Positions 32,001 through 42,728 of a stretch of DNA of 64,000 nt are shown here, one piece after another. The notes under the pieces were generated by a model, which searched no databases, was not told where the DNA came from, and saw nothing but the letters and a program-made list of their open reading frames with translations. Location of the stretch: positions 992,001 to 1,056,000 of the forward strand of contig BDSL01000006.1 in NCBI GenBank assembly GCA_003116995.1. The letters are read 5' to 3'. A program made the translations under genes and the position numbers. Numbering within the stretch: the first letter of the stretch is position 1; each line of letters begins with the position of its first letter. This stretch comes from Yamagishiella unicocca (Eukaryota; Chlorophyta; Chlorophyceae; Chlamydomonadales; Volvocaceae).

Positions 32001-34158
32001 CCAACGCCCTCCGCTGCGCCAGCCGCAGCTGCATGCGGGTCCCGTCCCAAGGCCGGGGAGATCACGGTTTCAAGCCCATCCAAGGCGCGACCCAAGGCGC
32101 AATCACTCGCTTCTGAGACATCCCTCTCATCTCCTGCTTCACCATCCCCTGCCTCAGCCCCGCGCCACCGCACTCCACACGGCTGGCTCCAGCCCCCTCC
32201 CAATACTCATCACACGAAACACCGGCCATGCCCAAACCCAAGCGCCCAACCTGGCATCCGCCCTCTTGCCGCCCCTCTGCTTGCGCCTGCCTCAACCCCA
32301 CCTCGAGCTGCAGCTCCCCCACCGCCGCCTCCGCCTGCACGCAGCGACCCCGCCAGGTGGCTATCAGCCGATCCGCCATCTCAACCAGATCCGCGCCCTG
32401 ACGGCGGGCATCTGCCGCCACGTCGTCACTGCCGCCGCCGCCGCCGCTGCCGTACACAGCTGCGTCGCGGCCCCCGCGTCCGCCAGCAGCAGATAACGCC
32501 CCGGCCGGATGCTGGCTCCAGGGAGGCTCCGTTATTGTTGTTGTGTGGCGATTGCCCGCCCAGTCGGGCTGTGCCTGCTGCTGGAGAGGATGACGATAGC
32601 GGTGCTGGACTTGCTGTTGGTTGGGCTGCTGCTGCTGCTGCTGCTGTAGCTGATCCGGGCACTGGCCATGTGCTTGCTGATAGTAATGGGATTGGTAATA
32701 CTGGCGATATGGGTTGTGGCTCTGCTGCTGTTGGCGCTGCTGCAGTGGTGCGGCCGCCTGCTGCCAGAAGCCGGGCTGCAAGGGCGGAGTAAGGGGCACG
32801 GCTAGGGCGTGAGGCACCTGCCGCTCAGCCACGGGCTGCGTGTGCTCGTGTGTCGACGGGTACGGGTGCGGGGGCGACGGGCGTGACACAGCCGGTCTGT
32901 GCTGCGGCGGCAGCTGCTCAGCCTGCCCAGCTGCCTCCGATGAGCCCGCGGTTGTTGCTTCAGCCGGCCCGGAGGAAGCGTGCTGCCCTCCGCTACCTGG
33001 GCTGCTAGATCGAGATGCTGCGGTGAGGGCGCGGGGATGCACCCTGCCGGTCGATGCCGCGACGCCAGGGACGCAAGCCGGTGCCACGACCCATGGGTCG
33101 CTCGGCCCAGCCCCGGACGCCGGCGTGGGCCTGGGCACTTCGTGGGGCTGCGCACCGGCGCCCTGCAGCTCGTAGAATCCTGCCTCACGCTGCTGCTGTT
33201 GCTCGAACTGGGTCAGCTCAGGCTTTTGGGTATGTTGTGTCTCACGGCGTGACTGCCGAAGAGGTTGGGACTGTTGCAAGCAATGACCGCCAGCGGCGGC
33301 GCCCGCTTCCGCAAAGGAGCTCGACAGGCTTCGCCGCGCCGCTGACTCCGGGTGCCACTGCTGCTGTTGCTGCTGCTGCTGTTGATAGACCTGCTGCTGA
33401 TGGTGATGGTGATGACGGTCATGGCCTGGGCAAGAGGCTGACGCTCCGTGCACGTGACTACCAGCCCGTGCCTCGCCAACCCACGGCGCCGGCGTGCCCC
33501 CATCCTGCATACGCAATTGCACTTGAACTTGCTGCTGCGGCGTCTGCTGTCGAAGATGGTTGACGTGGCCGGAGGACCCGTCGCGTGAGGTCGCGCCCTG
33601 CTGGCGCTGGTGCTGCCTGCCATCAGGCAGCAGCTGCAATTGCAGCCAGGGTGGCGCTGCTGGTGTGGAGGCAGCGGCGGCGGAGTAGGTCAACGTGCTA
33701 GCTGCGCTGCCGCAGCTGCCGGCCGATGTCAGCGCGCATTCGGGCGTTGCGACAGCGCCTCGGCAGTGCTTTTGAGGCGGTGTGGTAAAATAACAACTCG
33801 GGCCGGCCTCAACGCCGGGCCCGAGCGCGTTGCTGCTGCTGTCGCGGTCTTCGTCTTCACAGCCGCGCTCAAGATCTTGGCGATCGTTGCTCGAGCGTAA
33901 ACCGCTAGAACCCGTTAGGTAAATCCCTTCAGGCCAGTCACAAGCGGCCTCTGGCGGGGCGTTATTGCTGCTGCGCGCGCTGCGAGGCGCTGTCTCCTCA
34001 CGGTCCAGCAATTGCTGGGGTTCGTCTTTCTCGTCTACAAGAGCGCGACCGCCATAGCCAATGTCCTCCTCGTGGTCGCTGATCGAGGCGTCGTCGCTGA
34101 CCGCAAAATCCTCCTGCTCGTCGCTGCTGCCTTCTGGTGAGTCAGCCTCATCGGCCAT
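29033..34158 (-). CDS. Long coiled-coil protein with C-terminal C3HC4 RING finger; probable E3 ubiquitin ligase
   Basis: Ten minus-strand exons, 34158-32302, 32028-31908, 31590-31508, 31372-31244, 31095-30793, 30650-30387, 30209-30174, 29980-29822, 29559-29373 and 29124-29033, join in frame to 1076 residues. The first 619 residues are low complexity: an acidic start (MADEADSPEGSSDEQEDF), then Gln, His and Ser runs. From about 600 to 1020 there is an almost uninterrupted Ala/Glu/Arg coiled coil. The last 45 residues form a RING: Cys pairs at the start of CAVC, then LNCGH, CRGC and CPIC, with C-x2-C, C-x-H-x2-C-x2-C and C-x2-C spacing. The RING is split by the last intron between LNC and GH. 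RING proteins recruit a ubiquitin-loaded E2; the coiled coil probably mediates self-association. Upstream ATG 34362 is also in frame, but I chose 34158 because the acidic start follows it and the TATA at 34425 fits either. Confidence 0.88.
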
Positions 34159-34424
34159 GAGAAATATGAGGTACCAACTTTTGCTTCGACCCGCCGAATC
34201 GGACAACAGTTTCCCCCACGCGACACGCAGCGAGTCAAAGCAAGCAGCCTGCTTTAGGGCACGGTTAAGGGAAAGCGGTATAATTGGCAAGACTTTTACG
34301 AGAGCCCTGGAAAGCGGGCGACAAATGGGCTTTGGTGATGTACAGGCCGCTATGAAAGTCAAGGCAGCAGGACAAAGTCACATTGATGCATCCCGTGGTA
34401 GTAAATGTTACAGGCCATGGTGGC

Positions 34425-34432
34425 ATATATAG
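34425..34432 (-). promoter_or_regulatory. TATA box for the RING gene
   Basis: CTATATAT on the minus strand, about 270 bases before ATG 34158, which would leave a 5' UTR of about 240 nt. Confidence 0.45.
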
Positions 34433-34657
34433 CCAGACCATGACACAAAGTAAGTATCGAAATACGCCGCGCATGAACCCGGCGATAGTTAGCGGATAAT
34501 TGTAGCTCCTCAGGTATTCTCGAGCACCTCGTACCCGCAGCCGCTCCGCACGTAGCCATACATAAAGCCAGCCCAGCAGCTGTGACTGCCACTCCATTGC
34601 GGTATATCAGTTTACGCAGACGGGATTAAAGGCCTCACGCCAGAAGCCGCCACCAAC

Positions 34658-34906
34658 TCAGAACTCACTCGCGTCGGCAACGGGGCCTCCAAGCTCCAGT
34701 GTTCCGGAAGGAAGCCCGATTATTGTGAGGGGGCGTCCATCGCCTCGCACTCTGCCCATGTATGTTCCAGCCCTTATACCCAAAAAGGTGATGCCGCCGT
34801 CCAGATCCCATGAGTGATAACCACCAACGAATCCGGTGGTAAGCGCCTCACGAAAATGCGCAGATTGTTGACATAATTGAAGGATATAGATTCCGTTCCT
34901 ATTCAT
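34658..34906 (-). CDS. Possible exon of an unidentified protein (weak)
   Basis: An open frame of 82 residues with a protein-like Gly/Leu/Ile pattern (FVGGYHSWDLDGGITFLGIR). A GTGAGT donor-like sequence lies near its end, which could join to a frame below 34592. I recognise no family, and the surroundings are the upstream region of the RING gene, so this may be chance. Confidence 0.15.
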   Translation of the reverse strand: MNRNGIYILQLCQQSAHFREALTTGFVGGYHSWDLDGGITFLGIRAGTYMGRVRGDGRPLTIIGLPSGTLELGGPVADASEF

Positions 34907-35707
34907 TATAGCATGAAATCTAGCAAGTCATGTAAGCTGTGCATGAGTAACAGAAAACCTCCATACAGCTACCTCCTACACGATAGTTCTTCCTCACGCT
35001 TGTGTCATCTGCCGTCTGTCGCCCGGCAACTTCGGACAACCAAGCTGCCGTACGTGCGTGATGAGACACAACGTGCACAACGAGATGGATGGCCTCGGCA
35101 AATTGGTAGGACGGTAAGGATATGCTCGCGTCAACATATACTCCATTGCCCAGTTTATGGCTGTGTATCGCTTTCAGCACGCTTTCAGCGTCTGTGCGGT
35201 GCGCGATGGCTGTCTATAGCCTCGCAAGAGTTACCTCGGGGGAAGCCCCTTGCCATATAAATGGCTGCAATCCACGTATATTCCTGCGACACCAATCGAT
35301 GTATATGGCCGTTAAGGCCCCTAGGTCATCCCAACCGGTCGGGCCTGTCCTAATCAAGCCACCCAATCGTGTGCGTGCCTATGTATCATCAGTAATGACC
35401 AATTGCGCAATTCCAATCTTTGCCGACGTACTCCATCCACCTACATGATTTACGAAGCATTATGAAACCTTGCAGGATGCCGTTGGATTCCAATCGCTTC
35501 AGGATCTGGCATACGACTACCTACTACTCATGCTTACCTGTCGCTGCAGGCACTGTCAACTTCACTGGAAAGCACTGGAAACAAATAATTCTTATGTCTA
35601 GTTGCTGCTCTCTTCCCTTGCGCCTCAGCTTCGACGTTCGGGCAGAAAATAAAGCAGTCATCATTGTAGCTGTCCATCTCTTGATAAGAACACCTCGAAG
35701 CTGACAG

Positions 35708-35715
35708 TATATATA
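35708..35715 (+). promoter_or_regulatory. TATA box for the Cys-rich gene
   Basis: TATATATA about 125 bases before ATG 35838; transcription would begin near 35740. Confidence 0.5.
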
Positions 35716-35837
35716 CGTATTCACTCTTTGGGAGCCGCGAAGCCCCACACCCAGTCACTTGCTTGGGCAGCCCCAGGTCGTCGCTCAGCAGGCCCAAGGG
35801 CACAGACGACCCAGCTGGGTTCCGCTCATAGAGCACC

Positions 35838-37348
35838 ATGCACAGGCCCAGCAGCCACCAGCCAATAGATTACTACGCACATAGGCCATCCCACAGCGGA
35901 GAGGAAGACGACTGGGCTGAGGACGAAGAACACTGGGACGATGATGACGATTATGAAGGCGACGACGGAAACTGCACCGATAATGAATCCGACCATCCCA
36001 GCACCGCAGAACACTCAGACAACGCTGAGGACGACGACCACGCTTCGAACATGACGGACCCGGACGATCTGCACGTCCTGGAAGACTCTGGGTCGAACTG
36101 GAATGAAGACGTCGCTCCCCAGCAAGTCGAGGATGCCATGCCGTTCAAGTTCAAGTTTCGCAGAGTGCCATACGGGCCCCAATCCTTGCAATGCATGCGC
36201 TGTGCGTGCAACATCAGGGGTGGAGAAGTCTTCGCTCGCCGTTCTCGCGACATCTGGGCGCACAAGTCCTGCTGGGATTCGGTAAGTTGTTGTCGAGCGG
36301 CCCCTTACCTGGGGATGTTCTGAGCATTAATAGCAGTTTGCAAGTTGGTGCATGAGGGACCAGTGCGCAACTGCCGTCAGTCTCGTTTGGCGACAGACCT
36401 CACTTGTAGATATGTCCGCACGGCTGATGCAGCCCTAGCCCTTTCATTCTTAACCCTGAATAGTAATGAAAATTACTTTCACGGCCAAGACGCCAAATCC
36501 CTAAATATGGCGAACGACAACCTCGCACCACTGACTCGTTACCCACTTCCTGCCTTCATCAATGCGATTATACGATTGGTGCGCGCAGACAATTCAAGGG
36601 GAATACTGTCTTCGCCGTGCCTGGGTTACATCGCAGTTCCGGGGCGGCACATGTGACATCTGCGAGGAATCATTGCTCCAGGTCGACAACCGCCTCGTCT
36701 GCACGCGGTCTGAGCCTATGCAAGGCAATATCTGCACATCTTGCATGGTGAGCTTTCTGACGGCATGAGTTGCGTTTTGGCAGTATTACTCTATCTCGGA
36801 CCTCTGCCAGCCGCCTGCTGCCAACGCTGCCCGTCAGAGTATACTAAATGTTTTACATTCTGATACAATCGGGCCTGTCGGCACACTACATAATGCGGGG
36901 TACGGAAATAGCTGTGCAGTTGGCTAGTACTGTTCAGTGCGCATTCCGTGTGTAGGCGGGCGGGACGCAAGAGTGCGCATCTTTAACAGCTGGCTGGAAG
37001 GTTCTGCCGGCGTATGCAGCCTGGCGTAGCTCCGACTTGCAAGGCTGCGTTCTACTTTTGGGGCTGTCGTCCCGTTCCTCTGCTTGGTGCGTTGTCCTTC
37101 CTTTGCTTGGTGTTACCAGCCTTTCCCAGTAGGTATAACTTAGTAATAGCGAACTGAGTCCTGAGCTAACTCGGTCTCCCTGAAGAGCCTTACTTTGTAA
37201 TATTATTTCTTTGTGGCAGTGGTACATACGGTGGCGCGTGGCTGGAGGGATTTTTCCGCGAAGGAGAGCAGGTCATGGTGGCTCATGGCGAGGGGCTCTG
37301 GTTGCGGTGCGCGCCTCGCGGTCCTATGTATGTATGCGGTTCTTCTGA
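35838..37348 (+). CDS. Small acidic, Cys-rich (putative zinc-binding) protein; function unknown
   Basis: Exons 35838-36281 and 36589-36747 join in phase 0, and a third exon 37220-37348 is the best continuation in phase (stop TGA 37346-37348). The first about 100 residues are very acidic (EEDDWAEDEEHWDDDDDYEG). Then come CMRCACNIRGG and HKSCWDS in exon 1, and CDICEESLL with ICTSCM in exon 2. These CxxC and HxxC pairs suggest zinc-binding knuckles, but they do not match a family I can name. The last exon is Arg-rich and is the least certain part. The upstream TATA box and GTAAGT / CAG splice sites support transcription. Total about 243 residues if the third exon is right. Confidence 0.5.
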
Positions 37349-40258
37349 TAAGCTTCTACATATTATTGAGCTCAAGCTTCGTTCGGGTCCTATGTTGCTC
37401 TCGAATCCGTTGTTTGGGTTCCGTTGTGCCCGTGCTTGGGTTCCATCACCCGTCTATCTATCCACTGTGCTTACAAGGAACACGTCTGACAGTTATTAAA
37501 ACATGTGACCGAGCGGGGCGCATTTGACTTTTGGCAATCGTTGCTGAACTTCGTTCTGGACCAGGCTGCGACACTTTGCATCTCGTATGTAGGAGCACCC
37601 CAGAAGTAAACGGCAGCTTCGGTCCACACATCGGACCACAGACACACACATTCCTCCTTTCGGCGGTTGAGGAGACCCTGTGCTGCATCAGGTCAGGGGG
37701 GTGGCTTGAGCGGCATGTGGCCACGTCGGGGGGAGCCATCAGCGCACCCCCCCCTGAGTTTGCTGTTCCCTCTGGGCTGTCGGTTGCGAGGTGTCTGGTT
37801 GGTTTGCCTTTTCGGAGACGTCGGATGTCCTTCGTTGCTTTCTTTATCTCGTTCAGCGTCAGGCGATGCGTCCGATGGTTCTACCATCCTTTAAGCTCTG
37901 GCGCCCACTGTAACTAACGAATGCTACTACACCTTACTACAGCAGCCCAGCAGCCATATTATCTGGACCTGGCCGCTGGTTTTGATAAGCTCGGTATCTT
38001 CAAACCCGCCGGGGTCAACAGAACCACAGCAGGTCCAGGACGCACTGTTTTCTCTCGCTCCCTTGGGCGTCCTTAACGTAACTGATGTTCCTTTCCAGTC
38101 CATTTTAAACCTTGAGATATGGGAACATACACAGGTACACATTTCCGACGCACGGCTGAGCGCCGTGGATCATGCATGCATGTAGCGTGGAGGTACGTTA
38201 GACTGGCACATACATAGCACCGTCGAAGCGCCAATAGCCACAGCGCGGTCCCAACGTTGATTGCTGGAGCGCAAGCAGAAGGGCACTTCCACGTGGTCGC
38301 TTGGGGTCGCCTGCGCAGTCATGCTGTTTCAAACACCGGCCCATGACGAAAACACGAAATGGGCCGTGACTTAGACGACGGTGTCAGGGCGCACCACCGG
38401 CTGTCCCCGTCGCGCCCTTACCTGACACTGCCATCAGGCGATGGCGTCGTGAGCAATACGTCTTACGTCGTTATAGATGCCTAGTATCCAAAGTGCACGG
38501 TCGGGCTGGCTGTCGATGCTTCGCGCTGCTGACAGGCGTGGACGTGTGAAGTGATGCCACAAGCCGCTCCTTTGTTAGTTTCTGCTGGGGCCGCCGTGTG
38601 CTAGGGTAATGCCAGACAGTGGCCGAGCGAGCCTGTGCGAGGCACACGGTGGTGCAGCCTTTATTGGGTACGTTATTGGGTAAGGCTTACTTGCACGGCG
38701 CATGTGTCATCCGTGAGTTCCCTTCGGCGCGTGTTCCGTTACAGCACAAACGTCGAGGTGTTCCTCGCACTCTTGACGAGGCAACACCAAACAGGACACC
38801 AGCACCACGCCGGCTATCTACTGCGCCCATTACGCGCCCTATCGTAATATGTTTATTGGTACAGTGGGCTTCAGGCCTCAGAAGGGTAGACCAATCGGGC
38901 ATATCGGACACCGCGTGATGGCATCGGAGGGGACCAGCAGGAAGCACAGAAGTAAGCCGACGGCTCCCGATAAGGAGTCGCGGATCTGCCGGCCGTGACC
39001 GTCTACCCGTGGCGCCGTGAGCACCGCTCCTCCCCACTGCAGCCGATTTCCAGGCAGTGAAGCGATTTGGTATTCCATGCCATGCTCCCGGGCCGCCCTT
39101 GCGGCATCGATCGGTAACTAACGTTGCCCGAAGCACCAACGCCTGTCGCAAACCACCGAGAAGCCTCGCAATCAAGAGTCCAAAGGTAACGAACCGGCAA
39201 GCTTCACACATAAGTAGGTTGCGCTGATGGGCTCCCTGCAAGTGATTACGCGCATCCGCTCGGGATCCCGATCACACCCTTAAAGGAGACAGCGGCACAC
39301 CTCGGCAACACGATCGGTCTTTGTTTCCTCCGTCTTTCTCAGTGTCAAGCGATGTGCCCGATGGTTCTACCTCTTGGTCTGGAACCCATTGTAACCGTTA
39401 CTTGCCATGGTTACAGGGACCCACTGGAAACTTTGTTTCCTTCCCTTTTCCGCATTGTTTTCGGCCACTTTGTAGAGATCGATCTACGGCACTGCACTTC
39501 CTTGCGTTTGGGACCCACTGTTGCTGCGAAGCACCTGCAATTGGGGCCGTACCGGTCCGAGGTTGAGTCGTGCCTGGGACCCAGTATCAAGCTTGTTACA
39601 TGCTGTGTATCACCTAGCTATTGTTTCGGCCTTTTTGTAGAGCTTCGTCCTCGACGGCACTGGTCGTCGGTGCGTTTGGGACCTATTGTGTCTTGGACGA
39701 CGCTCTTGTATGGGGTACCTATTGTGGATTGGACGCTCTTGTATCGGTGTTCAGACTCTGTTATTTTTCCTCGGTTGTTCGCTGGCTGTTGCTGTGGCGG
39801 TTGCGGCCAGTCGGTAGGGTAACATGTGGCTCTTGCTTTGCGGTGTCCGGTGTTCGGTGTTTTGAACTGATTTACGTTGTGTTATTGTTGGTCTCCAGCA
39901 TACGATTATGTATACCACACATTCTGCTGTTGGAATTAAAGGTTGGGGGACCCTCGATAATGAAGGCCAGTATGGGGTGTACGGCATTGCACGCTGGTGG
40001 GGTCATTCTCGTAGGTCGTAGTTGATTTTGATATTATTTTACACTGTATACATCGCAGCCGCGTTGATGTTTTTAGCTGCGGGACGCTGCGTCTGTGCTG
40101 TGTAGTATAAGTGTTGTTCGTTGTGCTCTCGGCACGAGCCTTCGTCATGGTGCAGCTGGTTGGAACATTACAAGATAATAAAGGCATTCCGACTGTGCCG
40201 TCCATGCACCGTTACAACAACCTCCACCCGCGCTGCCATCCCCCGCCGATCGACTCAC
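37349..40258. other. Repeat-rich intergenic region before the oxidase exons
   Basis: No supported gene. Variants of GGACCCACTGT recur irregularly between 39360 and 39730. The C-terminal HCH exon expected for the oxidase was looked for here on the minus strand and not found. Confidence 0.5.
39374..39401 (+). repeat. 28-bp dispersed motif, copy A
   Basis: Core GGTCTGGAACCCATTGTAAC. Other copies at 41348 (same strand) and 40856 (opposite strand). Confidence 0.75.
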
Positions 40259-42728
40259 CCGGGACGCTGAAGGTCACATCGGCGCTCGCCATGCCGCCCG
40301 GGCTGATCTGGATGCTGTCCGCCGCCTGGCCGTTCAACACGAGCACCTGCCCGGCCGCGTGCGGCGTGTGCGAGTCCAGGTTGCCGCCCAGGGACATGAA
40401 GTGCACGCGGGCGGGGGCGCCGGCGGCAAACTCCAGGGGGGGCATGTTGCAGAAGAGGAAGCCGTTGATGGAGTGCTTGCGCAGGGAGCTCTGCGTGGTC
40501 GCATGCATCGAGCGGGGTGCGGCAGGCAGCAGGCAGGCAGTGCGGAGTACACCGTCACGCCGCCCAACCCAAGGAGCGCAGGCAGGCAGCGCGGAGTACG
40601 TTACGTATGTTGGGGCGGCTGGCGGATGGATGGGATACGTACGGCATCAGCAAGGAGGGGGGTGACGTACGTACGGCATCAGCAAGGAGAGGGGTGGCGT
40701 ACGTACGGCTTCAGCAAGGAGGGGGGTGGCGTACGTGCGGCAGCGATAGGTGCACAGGCAGGTAGGGCAGCGGTGGGACGTGCAGGCGGCTGCGGCGAGC
40801 GGTTGGCCTGAGTGACGCAAGAGGCTGCTGTCGCCATCAAGATCCATTAGTAGCAGTAACTGTTGCAGTGGGTTCCGGACCAAACGTGTCCGCTGACCCG
40901 CACATACCCCGCTTCCCGCCTTGCTGCTCGCTGCCGGCCCCTTACCAAGCCTAAAACCCTAACAACCGCTAACCTGAGATTCCGTCTGGGTGCTACCTGG
41001 CTAGCAGCCCGATGAGGCATCGTCAGGTTGCTACCCTTGCCACGGTTAGACGCTGGGTCCCGGCCGTACTCGGACTCAGTCACGCCGTACGTACGTTGCG
41101 ACGCAACCTACCCACCTTGAACCCCGCGTCTTGCAGCAGAGCAGCCCGCGCGGCGGGCAAGTCCGCGACCCGCGGGTCGATCCGCTGCAGGTTGGCCTGG
41201 AGGCCGGGACGGACGGTAGAATGCATGGTAGGGCTGGGATTTAGGGTTCTTATAGCAGGAAATGCAGTCGGTGTCGTTAGACGGTTGGTCTGTGCCTTTT
41301 GCCTTTTGCCGGCAGCCGCCGTGGTAATACAAAGATGATTCTACCTCTTGGTCTGGAACCCACTGTAACAGTTACAACAACAACTGGTGAACCGTAAAGA
41401 ATCAGGGAAACGGAATCGGCGTCGCATACAGTAGTGCGCGTTGTGACCCTCGATCAGCACCGCTCGATCAGCACCGCTCGATCAGCAGGTGTACGAACCT
41501 GCCACTGCAGGCGGCACCCTCCCGGCGGCGTGCTCCCTGGACCTGAACCTGGACCTGGACCTGGGCCCCTGCACCCTCCCTGCCTGTTTCTTCCCTCCCT
41601 TCCTGCAGCCCTGCATGCGCCCACCATGATGTTGGCAGACGCCGCCTCGTCGGTGACCGTAAACAGCACCACCACCTCGCGGTGCACGTCGGAGGGTCGT
41701 GGGTCGTCGACGCTGCGGGCCTTACCTTCGTTCGGAGTGGGAAGGTGGGTAGTTGGGTAGGTGGGGGTTCACCCCTCCGTCCCCCAGCGGCGGCCCTGAC
41801 CGCACACGGATCCCGGCTCATCGGTGCGTCGTGCCCCACCCACACGCGTCGCGTCGTGTCGTCGACGCGCGACGCGTTCAACAAAATGCGATAAGCAGCA
41901 GCCTGCGGGCTACCAACTACTCCCAACTTCAACTCCCAACTCCCAACCTCAGCTCCCGATTCACAGCGGCCAACAAACTCGCAACCCTCGACCCCCAACA
42001 TAACTCCCAACCGCCAACTAACTCGCAACTCCCAACTCCCGGTCGTCGACGCACCTTTGGCTGTGACGATGACGCCGCCCACCATGCCCGCGTTCGTGTC
42101 CGCCGTCTCGTCCCAGTGGCCGTGGTACATCCACAGCAGCGAAGAGGGGTCACGTGGCCCGGGGCCAGCCCGCTCCGGAACCTGCTCGGTTGGCGGTTTG
42201 GCGATCGGCGGTGGCAGTTGTCCATGCGTTCACTCCGGTTGGAACACACGCCTTTCTAAGCAGCGAGGGCGCAGTGCGCCGTGGGTCTGCGCAAGACAGC
42301 GCCGACGGCAGCCCTCGCTCAGCACCCACCCAACCACCCACCTACACAAGGGTTGTAAGGGTACACGTGATAGGTGTCTGTAACCCTAACATGGAGAGTG
42401 AGACGCGCACATGTGGCCGTGTGTGTGGGGGGTGGACGGGCGGGTGGGGGGGGGGGGGTGGGGTGGGGGGTGAGGGGGTGGGGGGTTGGGTGTGGGGGGG
42501 GCGTGATTGCCGTGTCACCAAAACAAAGCCATCCCCGCCGTCTTCATGTGCCGTACAGACGTACGTACGTACCTCCCACGTGTATGTGTACGACTGCCCA
42601 GGGGCCACCTTGTCGTCACGCTGGTCCGCCGTGCTGCTGCCGTCGTTGTACGGCGAGCCCTCGTTGGCCTTGCTGTAGCGCAGGCCGTGAGTGTGGAAAG
42701 CCACGTTGATGCTCGCCTTGTTGTAGAG
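40259..42728 (-). CDS. Multicopper oxidase (ferroxidase-like) exons, both ends missing
   Basis: Five minus-strand exons keep a single frame: 42728-42573, 42181-42055, 41725-41625, 41196-41116 and 40490-40259. The first starts LYNKASINVAFHTHGLRYSK and includes EGSPYNDG; the second has WMYHGHWDE and ADTNAGMVGGVIV; the third VHREVVVLFTVTDE; the fifth KHSINGFLFCN and HTPHAAG. These are cupredoxin-domain landmarks of ceruloplasmin/FOX1-like oxidases, which oxidise Fe(II) or other substrates using T1 and T2/T3 copper. Two HxH pairs (HTHG, YHGH) are intact. The usual HTPHWHG is HTPHAAG, losing a copper-ligand His, and no exon with the final HCH motif was found. The N-terminal exons are not seen: a recombinase lies directly upstream on the same strand. 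Likely a degenerate or rearranged gene. Confidence 0.7.
40636..40740. repeat. 32-bp tandem repeat, about three copies
   Basis: Unit TACGTACGGCATCAGCAAGG plus a G-rich end, in the oxidase intron 40491-41115. Confidence 0.85.
40856..40883 (-). repeat. 28-bp dispersed motif, copy B (inverted)
   Basis: On the minus strand: GGTCCGGAACCCACTGCAAC. In the oxidase intron 40491-41115. Confidence 0.75.
41348..41375 (+). repeat. 28-bp dispersed motif, copy C
   Basis: GGTCTGGAACCCACTGTAAC, then AGTTAC. In the oxidase intron 41197-41624, inverted relative to copy B. Confidence 0.75.
42417..42505 (+). other. G-rich tract, potential G-quadruplex
   Basis: Nearly 90 bases of plus-strand G runs (several of 5 to 12 G) separated by T or A, in the oxidase intron 42182-42572. 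Confidence 0.7.

Larger units (their letters stand above)
34159..35837. other. Divergent upstream region between the RING and Cys-rich genes
   Basis: About 1.7 kb of lower GC. Apart from the two TATA boxes and one weak possible exon, I see no supported gene. Confidence 0.5.

Noticed and set aside
36934..37227. Minus-strand MYHCH sequence as the missing oxidase HCH exon
   Set aside because: Only the HCH triplet matches; the flanking residues lack the Trp before and the H...GM after, and it overlaps a better plus-strand exon boundary.
38379..38440. GTGTCAGGGCGC / GCGCCCTTACCTGACAC inverted repeat
   Set aside because: Imperfect with several unpaired bases and no other supporting feature; too weak to call.
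41225..41245. TTTAGGG as telomere-like repeat (also near 47682)
   Set aside because: Single copies only; volvocine telomeres would show tandem TTTTAGGG.
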